This document shows positions 36,706 to 47,742 of a DNA stretch of 64,000 nt, in pieces. Both the position numbers and the translations under genes were made by a program. The notes under the pieces were generated by a model. It searched no databases. It had not been told where the DNA came from and worked only from the letters and a program-made list of their open reading frames with translations. Positions within the stretch are counted from its first letter, which is position 1; the number at the start of each line of letters is the position of its first letter. The DNA is from Blastobasis lacticolella (taxonomy: Eukaryota; Arthropoda; Insecta; Lepidoptera; Blastobasidae), in assembly GCA_905147135.1 (NCBI GenBank), contig LR990043.1:4933057-4997056 (forward strand), written 5' to 3'.

Positions 36706-37492
36706 CATGGGCTGAAAGGCGATGTTCTTGGTACTATAAAGTTTACCATCGCCCCATTCAGTGTCCGTAGTTGTGGTCCATCACGCAGCATGCTTTGTCG
36801 TTAGTGCCGGTTAGTGGATTTTATGATGTATTTGCCTCCAAGATTCGGCCTGGTTTAGTTTTATTTTTCAGCGAAAAATTTCATAAATATGCATAAAAGT
36901 AGACAAGAAAAAGTGCCAATGGTGCTGGCTCAGATTGGGAATCTAATTTGAGTCAATCGCATTCAAGAAGGTGAACTGGCTAATTTGCCTCCACAACTTC
37001 GGATAACCCTACTTCAGATGACGCCACTGAGGCGTAAGTCCTGCCATTCTGCGAACTATACGGCTTCATATCCTTTCAGTTTTGCGACCCTGGAAATTTT
37101 AAAACTCTTATTACACATGTGGAATTTCAAAAACGCCCATTAGACATGTACATCGAATACCCCAATCAAAATATAGCCCCAGAAAATGTAACAGGTATTC
37201 GTCCCAATATGCAAATGAACACGGAAACATGGCACGCAGTATTGTTTTATTCTTTTTGTGAGTGAGAACATCTGGTTGCACCGCTGATTTATATGCGTCA
37301 TCACCATTCACTGAAACAACATATTCACTAGTCACGAGGTCGTAACTTTTGTCCGAGCTGGACTGCTGGCACACGCCCACACGCTAGACTTTGTAAATGT
37401 ACCGTTGTAAGAGAGACATACATATCTATAGACCTACTCCGACATACCTACCAGCCAGCACCGATCTATAAAATACACTCTCCACAGCCCGT
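36706..37492. other. No feature recognised
   Basis: Apparently non-repetitive sequence. The 89-codon minus-strand frame at 37111-37380 has no recognisable motif. Confidence 0.3.
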
Positions 37493-38864
37493 AACAGTCC
37501 ACTGCAGGACTTAAAGCCTCTCAGGGGAGGTTATTGCCATAATCTCCACGCTTGGCAGGCGGGTTGGAGATCGCAGTGTTTAAATTAGAGATGTAACGGA
37601 TATCCGGCCACTATCCGGTATCCGGCCTATCCGGCCATAATTTACTATCCGGCCGGATACCGGATAATGCGTTAATATCCGGCCGGATACCGGATAGTAA
37701 AAAATGTATGAAAAGCCCATAAAAGTGATTTTGCTCATCGGAAATATATGCCCTTCTGTAGCAGTCCAGTAAAAAGTCGTATCAAAACGTTTAAAAACCA
37801 TAAATATTAATCAAAGAACTATTGATTATGTCGGCATCGGCACCTATTCTACTCGTATCGTTCATTTGGTAGGTTAGCAAAAAAAATTTAATACTCTTCT
37901 TTTTGCACAATGTCTTTTCCATTAGCTGGAGTCAGCTCTCCTTGTCTGCTTCCTCAATTTCTTTTTATTTTGAGCAGTAGCAGCGTCAATAATATTGACC
38001 TTCAGGTCCCGTTGGTCCGCCGTAAGCCAGGTGGCGTGTGGGTGTCTTCCGCGTCAGCGAGTCGTCGTCGCCAAATTTAGGGCTACTTGCACTAAGGTGA
38101 TCTTTGCGACGGCGGAACACATGCTCACACCATCGCATTGAGCGTTCTTAAATTTTCTCGGGCATAGGTGTGACTTTGTAACTTCCACGAGTGTGGACAT
38201 TACGTACTTTGCCCAACAGGGTGACACCCGCTGATCAGCATAAATACGCATTTTTGTCGTGTGTAGTTTTGACAAGGGCTGTTTAGTATTGTTATTTACT
38301 TAGTGTAATAATTTAAAGTCAATCAAGATATATATATTGATATTATAGATATGAAAAAATATTATCCTGGATTAAAATATGAATTTCTTATATTTAGAGG
38401 TAGTATACGATGTCGTTTATCCCCTACGATGCTGTGGGCTAATGTGTAAGCCCGTATTTTGAAACTATCAATCCGTATAAGGTCGGAAGAACTGTTCAGT
38501 TCAACGTTCAAATTATTCACATTAAACGAAAACTTTAAATTACATAAACACATGCAGTCGTATAAAGTCCCACGCCGCGATTACAGCTTGTACAAACTTG
38601 TTCAGAGACTATGGCCTGTGAATATCCGGCCGCCGGATATCCGGCTATCCGGCCAGGAGGTTGGCCGGATATCCGGTATCCGGTATCCGGCCAAACAACT
38701 ATCCGTTGCATCTCTAGTTTAAATATAACAATGGAAAATGCTGCTGCCCATTTTCCAGACTACGGAGACTCTTGATCTTTAGCTCGAAAACATTAGTCGC
38801 CTTGTACGACACCCACGAGTGTAAGGGGTTGGTGCTAGTCTACTCTGCCGGACACCACACGGCC
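37493..38864 (-). mobile_element. SINE-B split by an hAT-like element
   Basis: Reverse SINE-B: CACAGCCCGTAACAGTCC at 37493 and CACCACACGGCC ending at 38864. The GATGATG tail is missing. The two halves meet cleanly at GTTTAAAT once the inner element is removed. Confidence 0.88.
37578..38724. mobile_element. 1.13-kb hAT-like non-autonomous element, TSD GTTTAAAT
   Basis: The element is 37586-38716. The terminal inverted repeats are TAGAGATGYAACGGATA (17 bp, one mismatch). The 8-bp duplication GTTTAAAT is exact at 37578-37585 and 38717-38724, which is the size made by hAT transposases. Both ends are packed with CCGGATA/TATCCGG motifs, several as CCGGCCGGAT palindromes (37601-37700, 38627-38695), likely transposase-binding or fold-back sites. 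The interior has no transposase that I can read, so the element is non-autonomous. Confidence 0.9.
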
Positions 38865-39705
38865 AACACTATTTAGCGGTAAATAATGCACATATATTGT
38901 GTACTTTCCAACATTGCGATCTCTCGTTCAGCGTGGATAATGGCACACCTCTCGACTAACTTGGAACAGGCTCAAGCAGTAACAACCCACGCTTCAGATT
39001 ATTGATAATAATCGATGAGAGGACCGCCCTCTATCTCTAGAGTTCTTCTACAACAATCCTTAAAAACCGCGGAACCCACAAAAAAGGACACAACAACGCT
39101 TCACCACGCTCCTTTTCTTTGGGTGCTCGCAAAGGTAACGGAAACAAAGACGCTGGCTCTCACTTAAAAAGCGCCCTTTGTACGCGAGGTGGCGAGGCTT
39201 GCTCATTTCCCGAGAAAAATATTACTTGGTGAAAAAATACGTTGCTTTGCCTTGCGGCGTGGCGCACCCTGTTAGGGCACTTTTACGTCGCCGCTTACAA
39301 ATCGCGTTCGAGTCGCGTTGTCACCGCGTAGCGTCTAAATAGGGCCATAAGTCCGCAACTTTGCTAATGGTTCGATTGAATTGTAACTGACCAAACCAGA
39401 GCAGGCAAACGTCTTCAGACTTATCCGCGTTGTATTTCAGACCACATTAAATCTACTACGGATAGACGCACTCGTTGCGTAGGGACTCGATCCATTGAAA
39501 TATAGAACTTGAAATTGTATTTACTTCAATTTTAGTATTATGAGTTCCCGTTAGGTATATCTCCATTTTAGGATAAATACTGTAAAACGAAGTTCTCACA
39601 AAGTCACGTTTATACTTTAAACTGATATAACTGTTTACATGGGCGTTTAAACCATATAATATGTTTACAGAGATTTAATCGATTTTATAAACATGTTAGT
39701 AAATG
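38865..39705. other. No gene recognised
   Basis: 38912-38960 has a short SINE-B-like scrap. 39291-39345 shares GTCACCGCGTAGCG with 13376-13430, so an undefined dispersed repeat is present. Confidence 0.35.
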
Positions 39706-39896
39706 TACAGTCGAGTTCATTAATATGTGAGCATTGCCAAGGCTTCAAATATAAATGTACATGGAAGGGTACTTATATATCTAAGCAGATGTACATATGT
39801 TTGATTGATGAATCTGCTCAGATATATAAGTACCCTTCCATGTACATTTGTATTTGAAGCCTTGGTAATGCTCACATAATAATGAACTCGACTGTA
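39706..39896. mobile_element. 187-bp hairpin MITE, Tc1/mariner type (TA)
   Basis: The element is 39708-39894 with two 83-bp arms (4 mismatches) around a 21-bp loop, beginning CAGTCGAGTTCATTA. TA flanks both ends. A transcript of either strand would fold into a nearly perfect 83-bp duplex. Confidence 0.92.
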
Positions 39897-40741
39897 CAGA
39901 CTCAAAACCAGCCGATTTACATTTCAAAAACTACCGACACTCAATCGATAAAGGGTTGTAAAGTATACAAGGAAGGCAACAAATTAATAATGTAAGCTTT
40001 CTTTCATTAGTATAGAAATCAAAATTGCATAAACATCACGCAGAAATGGCGTACGTCTGTATGGGCTCTTACCAGCTCATTTACTCGTACACAGGGTGCG
40101 CTGGTTTCCGTCACTATTTTATTTCCGTGTAAGCCTAGGTTTTGCGTTGCAGATTGCAGTCTCCCTTTGTTCGGTGACGGCTTTGTCTGGGTCGTGTTGT
40201 GATCTTTTTGTAAGCTGAGAACCTGAGGTACCCGAGATTAGAGACCTATAGGAATTTAGATACCACGTATTCAGTGACAAAAGAGAAGACGACCCAACTG
40301 ATGGTAAAAGGTAACCGTCACTAATAACTTCCGCTATTCATGCACCAGCCTCCATATTATTCACAAACAATAGGTATAGTGGAGTAGAATTAAACGAAAA
40401 TATAGCTTGAGGTGCAACTAATTGTAACAGAAATGATTTTCCGGTAAATGGTAGGTCATTTCTAATCAACATACTAATATACTTCTGTACCGTTGATGCT
40501 TTTGGTGTGAGGGGGCCCAAAAGGTCCAATTTTTTTTCGTAAATATCTCGAGAACACTGCGTCGTGGTGTATTACAAAATTAAAGCCAATAAAATTCTCT
40601 ACAAATTTTGCCTCTCACGGTTTTTCGAATTCCCAACCGTTTACGAGCAACACATTTTCATTTCATTTCATTTTCATTTATTGCGTATCACAGTTTTTAA
40701 AAGATTACAAGGCAAAATACAATTTTCTTATCTTGAAGACA
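39897..40741. other. No gene recognised; LINE tail fragment
   Basis: 40655-40735 (TTCATTTCATTTCATTTTC, then ATTGCGTATCACAG) resembles a minus-strand LINE 3' end. The rest shows nothing identifiable. Confidence 0.35.
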
Positions 40742-43027
40742 CACTCATGCAGTGCACTGCGCAGTGCACTGCACGATGTGGCAAAACTTGTTACACGCCG
40801 AGCAATTTGTATGCAAGTACATTGACAGATGGCGAAAAGTCCCACTGTGCAGCGCGCCGCGCGGCGCACTGCATGATGGGGCAAAACCCGCAATCCAAGC
40901 CCGAAATGTCAGTTCTGTATGAGTTTTGTCTACGTTTTCAATTTGGCCCCATCGTGCAGCGTGCGGTGCGATGTCAGTAGATGTCAACATGAAACGTCAC
41001 ATCTGACTGTTTCTTTTTACCAACAGTTCGAATCTTTCCTCTTTATGTGACACAGTTCACACACATATATCTGTCTACTTTTTTTAGTACAGATACAACG
41101 CGTTCACACATGAAATAGGAAACCGACCTTGCCAAAGAAAGTTTGACTGCTGATGCGTAAGCCCCTCCCCTTTTTCTGATTCTTTAACATTATCGAAGTT
41201 GTTTCGCTTTCGTGATTCTGTCGTCATTCTCTTCTCAGTTCATCTCGAATTATAAATAAGGCATGTTTGGTTCTAGAACACTAGTTTCTAAAAAGAAATG
41301 CTGGTACTCGTAGAAATCTACATTTTGGATGGCACCTGTCAAACTTAAAACTGTAATAACTCTGAAACTATTGGTGCTAGAATACTAGTTCCTAAAGAGA
41401 AATTATAGTACTCGTCGAGATCTACATTGCGGATGATAGCTGTCAAACTTAATACTGTAATAACTCTTAAGCTATCGCTTCTAGAACACTAGTTTCTGAA
41501 GAGAAATGATAGTGCTCGTCGAAATCTACATTTCGGTTGACAGCTGTCAAACTTAATACTGTAATAACTCTGAAACTATCGCTCCTTGAACACTAGTTCC
41601 TGAAGAGAAATGATAGTCGAGATCTTTATTTCAGTTGACAGCTGTCAATCTTAAACCTGTAATAACTCTGAAACTATTGGCCTTAAAACGCTTGTTCCAG
41701 AACAGCAAATACTTATAGATATCGACGGGCACTATCATTTCTTTTTAGGATCTAGTTTTCTAAGAGTAATGTTTCCGAGTTATTTAAGTTTTATACACTC
41801 TAACACTGCGTTTTAAAACATTTTGTCGTAATATTGTCCCAAAATCATGTCTTCAACCAGTTGAGGACAAATTTAAGCAGTGCGGTATATCCCACAACAG
41901 AATCAACCAATGTGAATATAAATTCCCAACATGACCGAATCAATCTTCTGAATTGAAAAATTTTGAAGTTTTTATGTTCTTATATCCTCAAGATAATATA
42001 TTGAATGTATTATCATAGAGCCTGTAACCATCGGATAATCAATACGCTTTTAACAAAAAATCGGCAAAGTAGTTTTTGAGCTAGAATTAACATCCATACA
42101 AACATTCATATCCACATACATACATACAAACCCCTTTCTCCCGCAAGAGTAGGTAGAGACGACATTGTTCCACTTGCTATGGTCCTGACAAATCTCTGTC
42201 GATTCTTCCACGTTTATCAACTTTACATACATAGATTGTTAACTTCATTACCCTCCTTTAGCTCCATCATAGTCGGGTAAAAAGTATCAGTTATAGTATA
42301 GTATTCGCGGAAGATCAATCGAGGTGGTCCAATTTCTTGACATATTTCTTTTGTTATACTTTTTAGTTAAAAAAAAGCAACATTCGCGTTTCATACATTT
42401 TTGGATCAAAAATTTAAGTGTCGACCAGAAGAAAATTATTAGTTTCCAATAAAGAAAACAGTTCTTAACATTGTTTACTGTGACGTCAAATCCGCACGTC
42501 CGACGGTCGATTGTTATTGGCTTTTAGAAAAGCGATACTTGGTACCTACTGTACGCCCGGTGGTACATAGTGGTGGTGGCGGGCGTACTGGTTTGACACC
42601 ATAGTAAGAAATAATAGAACCTGTGTGCTGTTTCTGAAAATTGCATAATATTTTTCTGGCCGGCACTTTCAGCATTTTAATCTAAAATGAATGACATCCT
42701 TTTCGTACGTTTCTCTTGGTTGCATTTGAGACAGTTTCTTGGTTGCAAAGTGACTGGAGATAAAAAATCTCCTGTCACTTTTTACGCCTGTGTGTGATCA
42801 GACAGTCGGAGACATATGGTAAATAATCATGCGAGTCGTTTAAAAAACGCGCGTTAAAGCGTCGAAAAAGCTCTCGTGCAAACGTTGCCTACCTCACAAT
42901 ATTTCGTAAATCTCTCGTGCGAACGCTGCCTAACTTGAAAAACCAGAATAACACCACCGTTTTCTTTGTTGTCACCGTGACGTGGCACCGTGCGGTGCGC
43001 CGCGCAGTGCACTGCACTGCATGAGTG
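40742..43027. mobile_element. Possible 2.29-kb element with GCAGTGCACTGC ends
   Basis: The left end CACTCATGCAGTGCACTGCG is mirrored at the right by a complement ending ACTGCACTGCATGAGTG. Further GC-rich copies of GCACTGCAYGATG plus GGCAAAAC lie at 40761-40800 and 40865-40895, and a CAGCGTGCGGTGCGATG piece at 40957. The interior holds a 104-bp tandem array (41230-41705) and a short repeat CTCTCGTGCRAACGYTGCCT near 42873 and 42913. I find no target duplication and no transposase. The two ends may instead be independent GC-rich repeats. Confidence 0.45.
41230..41705. repeat. 104-bp tandem array, about 4.5 copies
   Basis: CTAGAACACTAGTTYCT anchors lie at 41273, 41377, 41481, 41584 and a decayed one near 41682, giving periods of 104, 104, 103 and 98 bp. 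Each unit carries CTGTAATAACTCTGAAACTA and AGCTGTCAAACTTAA. There is no reading frame across it. Confidence 0.93.
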
Positions 43028-44049
43028 GAGCCCGAGCTTAAGGAAATTGTTGTAGGTATTGAATTTGCGTCGGAGGCGTCTGGAGGTGGATTGATGGCAC
43101 TAGATTAAATGAACGAAAGGCGTGCTCCCGTGCACCTGTATTCAGTGTAACTCACGACTCAGCCCGCGCAAGAGCCAGCCATATTGCAGATACTCATCAC
43201 GGCTATCGTCAGAAAGAGGAGGCCGGAGTGTACGGCGCTGAGCGAGCGAAGCGAATTCGAGTGCGTCTCAAAGCTGCCAAGATGGACGTTTCACGTTAAA
43301 ATTACTGCACTATTATTGTACGTGGGTATTAGTGATGTTTTTATTGAGAGTACGACTCTATTTGTACCTATATAATTTTGTATTATTATTATTTTTGTTC
43401 TGATATGGGTGTAATATGCCTGAAATAAATGACTATTTATTATTTTTTTTTTTTTAAACCAACGGCTTTGTGTTCCGACATAGCCCCGATTTTATATAGA
43501 CATCCATCTGATTTTACACATTCTAAGGGTATGTTCCGGGTTTCCTACCGTACCCTTGTTGACGAGTAGCCCGATATTTTAGTTTAAAACATTATATCAT
43601 CTGATTTTATATAAAAAATATGCAAGAAAGCAAAGTCGTTGTCACTGTAAGGATCAGATGTGTATCTGGCTTCTAAATAGATAATGAAAAAATAATACCG
43701 ACAACATCTCCTTCTACCGTCGCCACATTGTAGCGGTACGCTTCTTACGCATGTCAGTTAAAGGGAATTAGGTTTACCATCCTGCGGGTCTAGCCAATAT
43801 GCAAATTAATGATATTTCCAGAGTGAAGTCGTCCCATCTAAAAGGATCATTTGGATGAGGGCGTGGGTGTCGAACATCAACCCCAGCTATTTGTACAGAT
43901 TGACGCATTACAAGATGGCGGCGTTAGTTCTGATTTCGGCCACGTGTCAAATTATCCTTGTAGCTCTGATGACTTCACTCTCTCTGTCTTCACGACGTCA
44001 TTAATTTGCATAGGTACTTACTTATTGGCTAGACGCGCTGGTCTATTTT
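43028..44049. other. No gene recognised
   Basis: 43150-43300 is less AT-rich (GAGGAGGCCGGAGTGTACGG), with a 63-codon frame of unknown meaning. 43525-43570 is a partial copy of the hairpin repeat at 59893 (GGGTATGTTCCGGGTTTCC). Confidence 0.35.
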
Positions 44050-44158
44050 GACGACCTAAGTGGTTCATTGGTTAACTGCTATGTAAGAGGTCACAAGTTT
44101 GATTCCGGCCAGGCGGAATTGAAATGATAAATTTTAATTTCTGTGACAGGTCTAGGTG

Positions 44159-44437
44159 TTCCATGCATCATCATCACAGCCCGCAACAGTCCACTGCAGG
44201 ACTTTGGGCCTCTCCCACAAGAGGGGAGGTTATTGCCATAATCTCCACGCTTGGCAGGCGGGTTGGAGATCGCAGTTTTTAAATATAACAATGGGAAATG
44301 CTGCTGCCCATTTTCCAGACTACGGAGACTCTTGATCTTTTGCCTCGAAACCATTAGTCGCCTTGTACGGCACCCATGAGTGTAAGGGGTTGGTGCTATT
44401 CTACTCTGCCGGACACCACACGGCCAATTCCATGCAT
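44159..44437 (-). mobile_element. SINE-B, full length, 10-bp TSD
   Basis: The element is 44169-44427. TTCCATGCAT is duplicated at 44159-44168 and 44428-44437. It is in reverse orientation, close to consensus, and inserted into SINE-C. Confidence 0.93.
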
Positions 44438-44639
44438 AACAAGTATATATTTAAAAGTATTATATCCTTAGATCATATAGTTAAGGATAAGACTTACAGG
44501 CTCTTTCCCCTCTGCCGAGGTATAAGATTAACGAACTCCAAAAAATCTAATGCTTTCATAAAAACCATTTGCGTAATCGATTACAAACAGTCGCGCATCG
44601 GTAAATCATCGTAAGGACGTCTGCGAGTGCTCCGCTAAA

Positions 44640-44801
44640 ATGCCGTTTTGTGCTGTTAACTCGTGCAAAAACAAGTCCAACACATCAAACATTAAAAAAG
44701 ATGGAATAACCTTTCATTTGCGAGTATTTTTTTATTTTATTTATGTATATTTCTATTTAAATGTAATTTCTAATAATCGTAATGATGTATCGATTAGATA
44801 G
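44640..44801 (+). pseudogene. THAP-domain N-terminus of a P-type transposase
   Basis: The ATG at 44640 opens a 53-codon frame beginning MPFCAVNSCKNKSN and continuing to KDGITFHL, then hydrophobic AT-rich codons to TAG at 44799. C4-x4-C9 and the FH motif at residues 25-26 match the first half of the THAP (C2CH) DNA-binding domain used by P-element transposases and their host-derived relatives. The second C-x2-H pair is not in this frame. Either an intron begins after CATTTGCGA (GTATTT donor-like) or the domain was cut by internal deletion. The position just inside the terminal repeat supports a transposase origin. Confidence 0.72.
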
Positions 44802-45364
44802 TGAGCAATATGAATAATCGAGTCATGTTACTCATGTTTGTGCGACACGAGACTACACGTACTCCCCACGAGACTACATGCACTCCCCACGAGACTAGTG
44901 TTTTAAGAAATACAACTTAAGACTCTATGTTCTAAGCAATAGAGATTAATCGTGGTTGAATTTAAGTCAATCAAAAAATTTAGAAAAATTTTCCGACTTT
45001 TTGAGTGACGTGACTTTACTTCTTAACTATCGATGTCGATAAAAATTTATACTTAGTATAATTTTAATGAGATGAAACATAAATCCGATTGTTTTGAACT
45101 TTTACACGACTGCACAAACAAGTAGTTTAATGTGTATTATGTAAGTATGTATGTGATATTTATTTAAATGTGAAAAAAATCAAAATGTGATAATAATAAC
45201 GTGTATGATATCAAATGACGTAGTCGGGGTATAGTTTTTAGGGTTTCGGAGCCAAATGGCAAAAACCGAACTCTTATGTGTGAACTGCATTAAGATTTTC
45301 ATACAAAAATAGAAAATAATAATAATAAATTTTGGGGGTCCCCATACATAGAACTGAAATTTAA

Positions 45365-45577
45365 ATTTTTTTTTAGGCGATACAGGCGCGTGAGAATAGG
45401 AGACAACTCGGGGACACAACTACGCAGGACTATTGCTGGTATACCATCTGGTCCACTAGCCTTGTTCACGTCTAGACTCCGCAGGATTTTTAAAATCTCT
45501 TTCTGATGTATACGCACCTCGGCCATAGTGCAGTCAGCGCGGGGTGAGATAGGTGGAGTTTTACTTGCAGTATCCAA
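45365..45577 (-). pseudogene. Fragment of a jockey-type reverse transcriptase
   Basis: The minus-strand frame encodes RADCTMAEVRIHQKEILKIL and DVNKASGPDGIPAIVLRSC, ending near LSPILTRLYRL. The K-A-x-GPDGIP motif is the N-terminal boundary of the RT domain in jockey-group LINEs. Only about 70 residues remain and the catalytic YADD region is absent. It lies inside the P-type element. Confidence 0.8.
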
Positions 45578-45764
45578 TCAATAAATGTAATTATTTTCAT
45601 TATTTTGGTTGAGTAAAGTTTTTTTTTTTAATTTTGTTGTTCTGGTTGTCATTCAATTGGGTATTTTCTTCTATTTTTTTTTATTGTCCATTTATGAAAC
45701 TTCTCTGTGTCCAAATAAATATGATGAACGAAATGGATTTTTCTTGTGTTTTTTATTCCATACT

Positions 45765-45975
45765 AGCTTCTGCCGGCGACTTCGTCTGCGTGGACTCAAC
45801 TTAATGCTTAGCACGTAAAAAAATTTCCCTCGGGAACTACTTAAGGGATCGGGATAAAAGGTAGCCTATGTTCTTTTCCATGTCAAAGTCTACATCCATG
45901 CCAAATTTCACCCAAATCTGTTTAGCCGTTTCTGCGTGATTGAGTAACAAACATCCAAATATCCAAACATTTCTA
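45765..45975 (-). repeat. Dispersed LINE-like 3' repeat
   Basis: GCCGGCGACTTCGTCTGCG, GGGATAAAAGGTAGCCTATG and TGCCAAATTTCACCCAAATC form a string I recall as the 3' end of a common lepidopteran RTE or SINE family. Orientation is uncertain. Confidence 0.5.
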
Positions 45976-46584
45976 ACATACATACAGTACGTGCTGAAAA
46001 CATTAGTCTCCCTTCTTGGCAGTACGGTTAAATATGTCTGTTTACTATTTTTTATTAAATTAATACGTATGTTTTTTCGAATTTCAACAAATTTATTAAT
46101 TTTGTAATATCGATAATTATGTCGATACGATTTTTAATTGGTTACCTCCCTTTAGAGCGAGTGTATTATTACGTATACGTACACAGATTTTTCTGTGTGA
46201 TACATATTTGTGTGCAAAAACAAGCTAGTGTGTCAATTTTGAAATAGTGTGAGTTTGTAAAGACAAACATTATTTTTGTGTATGTGTGATTTTGTTTCAT
46301 AGTGTGATTTACCCTCCCCGCACCAAAATCGGCAGAAAGTTTTGTTAGAAGATTTGTCCACAAATCTTATCCTTAACTATATGATCTAAGATTATATCAG
46401 TTATCTAGTACCCATATTATAGTTTTCCTTACTTTAGAGCTAGATGGCGCTTATTCAATTACGCTTATTTTGAGCTACTATAAACACGCAGTACGTCCCT
46501 ATAATTGAGAATTTAAGATTATATTTGATTTAAATTTGTTTTCTAATACTAAACGATGATAGTAATGGTATCGTTATCATTAAA

Positions 46585-46760
46585 AAGCCCCACGCCGCGT
46601 CTGTCTGTCTGTTCGCTATAAACTAAAAAACTACTGAACGGATTTTCATGCGGTTTCCACCAATAGACAGAGTGATTCATGAGAAAGATTTAGGTGTATA
46701 ATACATGCATGTTATAATAGAGTAGCCCTGAGAAAACCCGTGCGAATCCCGGGGCGCAAA
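46585..46760 (-). repeat. Repeat D copy
   Basis: CCCCACGCCGCGTCTGTCTG, CGGATTTTCATGCGGTTTCC and AGAGTGATTCATGAGAAAG match the complement of the copies at 24660 and 57185. Confidence 0.7.
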
Positions 46761-47742
46761 TTTTATTATGTAAGTGGGTACATAGTCAGCTTATTTTGTA
46801 GATGTTTTTCTTTCAATAAGTATTCCAATATCACCGCAAACACAGCAGGAAGTGGAATTTACGAGAATATTTTATGTAATACCTGATCAAAATTGAAACG
46901 CTTGCCATAGACTTTCCTAAGCCGGCCTTTATTGGATAGAAAATACGGTGAATGCTTCCACCTTAGGCTTAGGTTGAGCTTATAGGAGGCTCCAACTGTT
47001 TACAAAATAGTCTTACGAAATGAGTTCTTGAGATGTCAACTTCAAGTTATAGTTCAAAGTCTATAAAGACAATAAATTTCACACACAATCGCTTTAATAA
47101 AAAAGGAAGATCATATTTAAAAAATATAATTGAATAAATGTGCCAAAATTATTATTATTGCGTATCGTACATGTTCATATAAACTGTGACTGTGAAAGCA
47201 GTCTATAAAACCATAATACTTACACTCACAACCTAAGGGCTTCAAATTCAATTTTAATTACATAATATTGTTTTCATCCGGAAAGCAGTTAATTTTCTGA
47301 TTCTTATATATTTAAATTTTTTGTATTGTTTTTTGTGTACCGTGTTTTTACTTATTTGCAGTATTTTACATTCCTAAGTTAAGGAGTACACAATACTATA
47401 AGTATAATATTGTATATCCCCACTGTACAAACCAAAAATTGTACCCAAATTTCATCGCACGCCCTCCTATACTGCCTATCCAACCCCAATCCAAAGAGGA
47501 AGGATCTCCATGGCAGGAGCTTATCCTGGATAATCGCCCGGGACCTTTGTCGGTGGGTTTGCGGCGCTGTGACGTCACACCGACTGCCACTGACGGCTTG
47601 GGCTGATCGGTTTACACGTGTTTATTTTGATCTATTAGTTTTCTCTATCGTATACTTGGTAAAAAATAAGGTCCGTTGGCTGTTTGTCATCTTTTTTATT
47701 TTAACTAAATAAAACATTTATTTATTTAGTTAAAATAAAAAA
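46761..47742. other. No gene recognised
   Basis: 47480-47600 is a less AT-rich patch (GCCCGGGACCTTTGTCGGTG) without an identifiable product. 47693-47741 is an AT-rich palindrome (ATTTTAACTAAATAA and its complement) just before SINE-C. Confidence 0.35.

Larger units (their letters stand above)
44459..46398 (+). mobile_element. P-superfamily element, 1.92 kb, TSD ATTATATC
   Basis: The element is 44467-46390, with perfect 25-bp terminal inverted repeats starting CTTAGATCATATAGTTAAGG. An exact 8-bp duplication, ATTATATC, lies at 44459-44466 and 46391-46398. Eight-bp duplications are the rule for P elements, and a THAP zinc-finger start lies 173 bp inside the left end, where a P transposase should begin. 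The rest of the transposase is gone: the interior is filled with AT-rich DNA, a LINE fragment (45365-45577) and another repeat (45765-45975). This is therefore a deleted, non-autonomous copy. Confidence 0.82.
44050..46475 (+). mobile_element. SINE-C hit by two later insertions
   Basis: SINE-C head GACGACCTAAGTGGTTCA at 44050, B-box-like AAGTTTGATTCCGG near 44096, and body to 44168. It resumes at 44438-44458 and again at 46399, finishing with CTAGATGGCGC near 46440. A SINE-B and a P-superfamily element separate the pieces. Confidence 0.87.

Noticed and set aside
38054..38275. Transposase domain inside the hAT-like element
   Set aside because: The 73-codon frame shows neither a BED finger nor the hAT dimerisation block, so I treat the element as non-autonomous.
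42750..42785. Transcription terminator-like hairpin (AAGTGACTGGAGAT, loop, ATCTCCTGTCACTT, then TTT)
   Set aside because: It resembles a bacterial terminator, but the DNA is from an animal and no transcript unit adjoins it.
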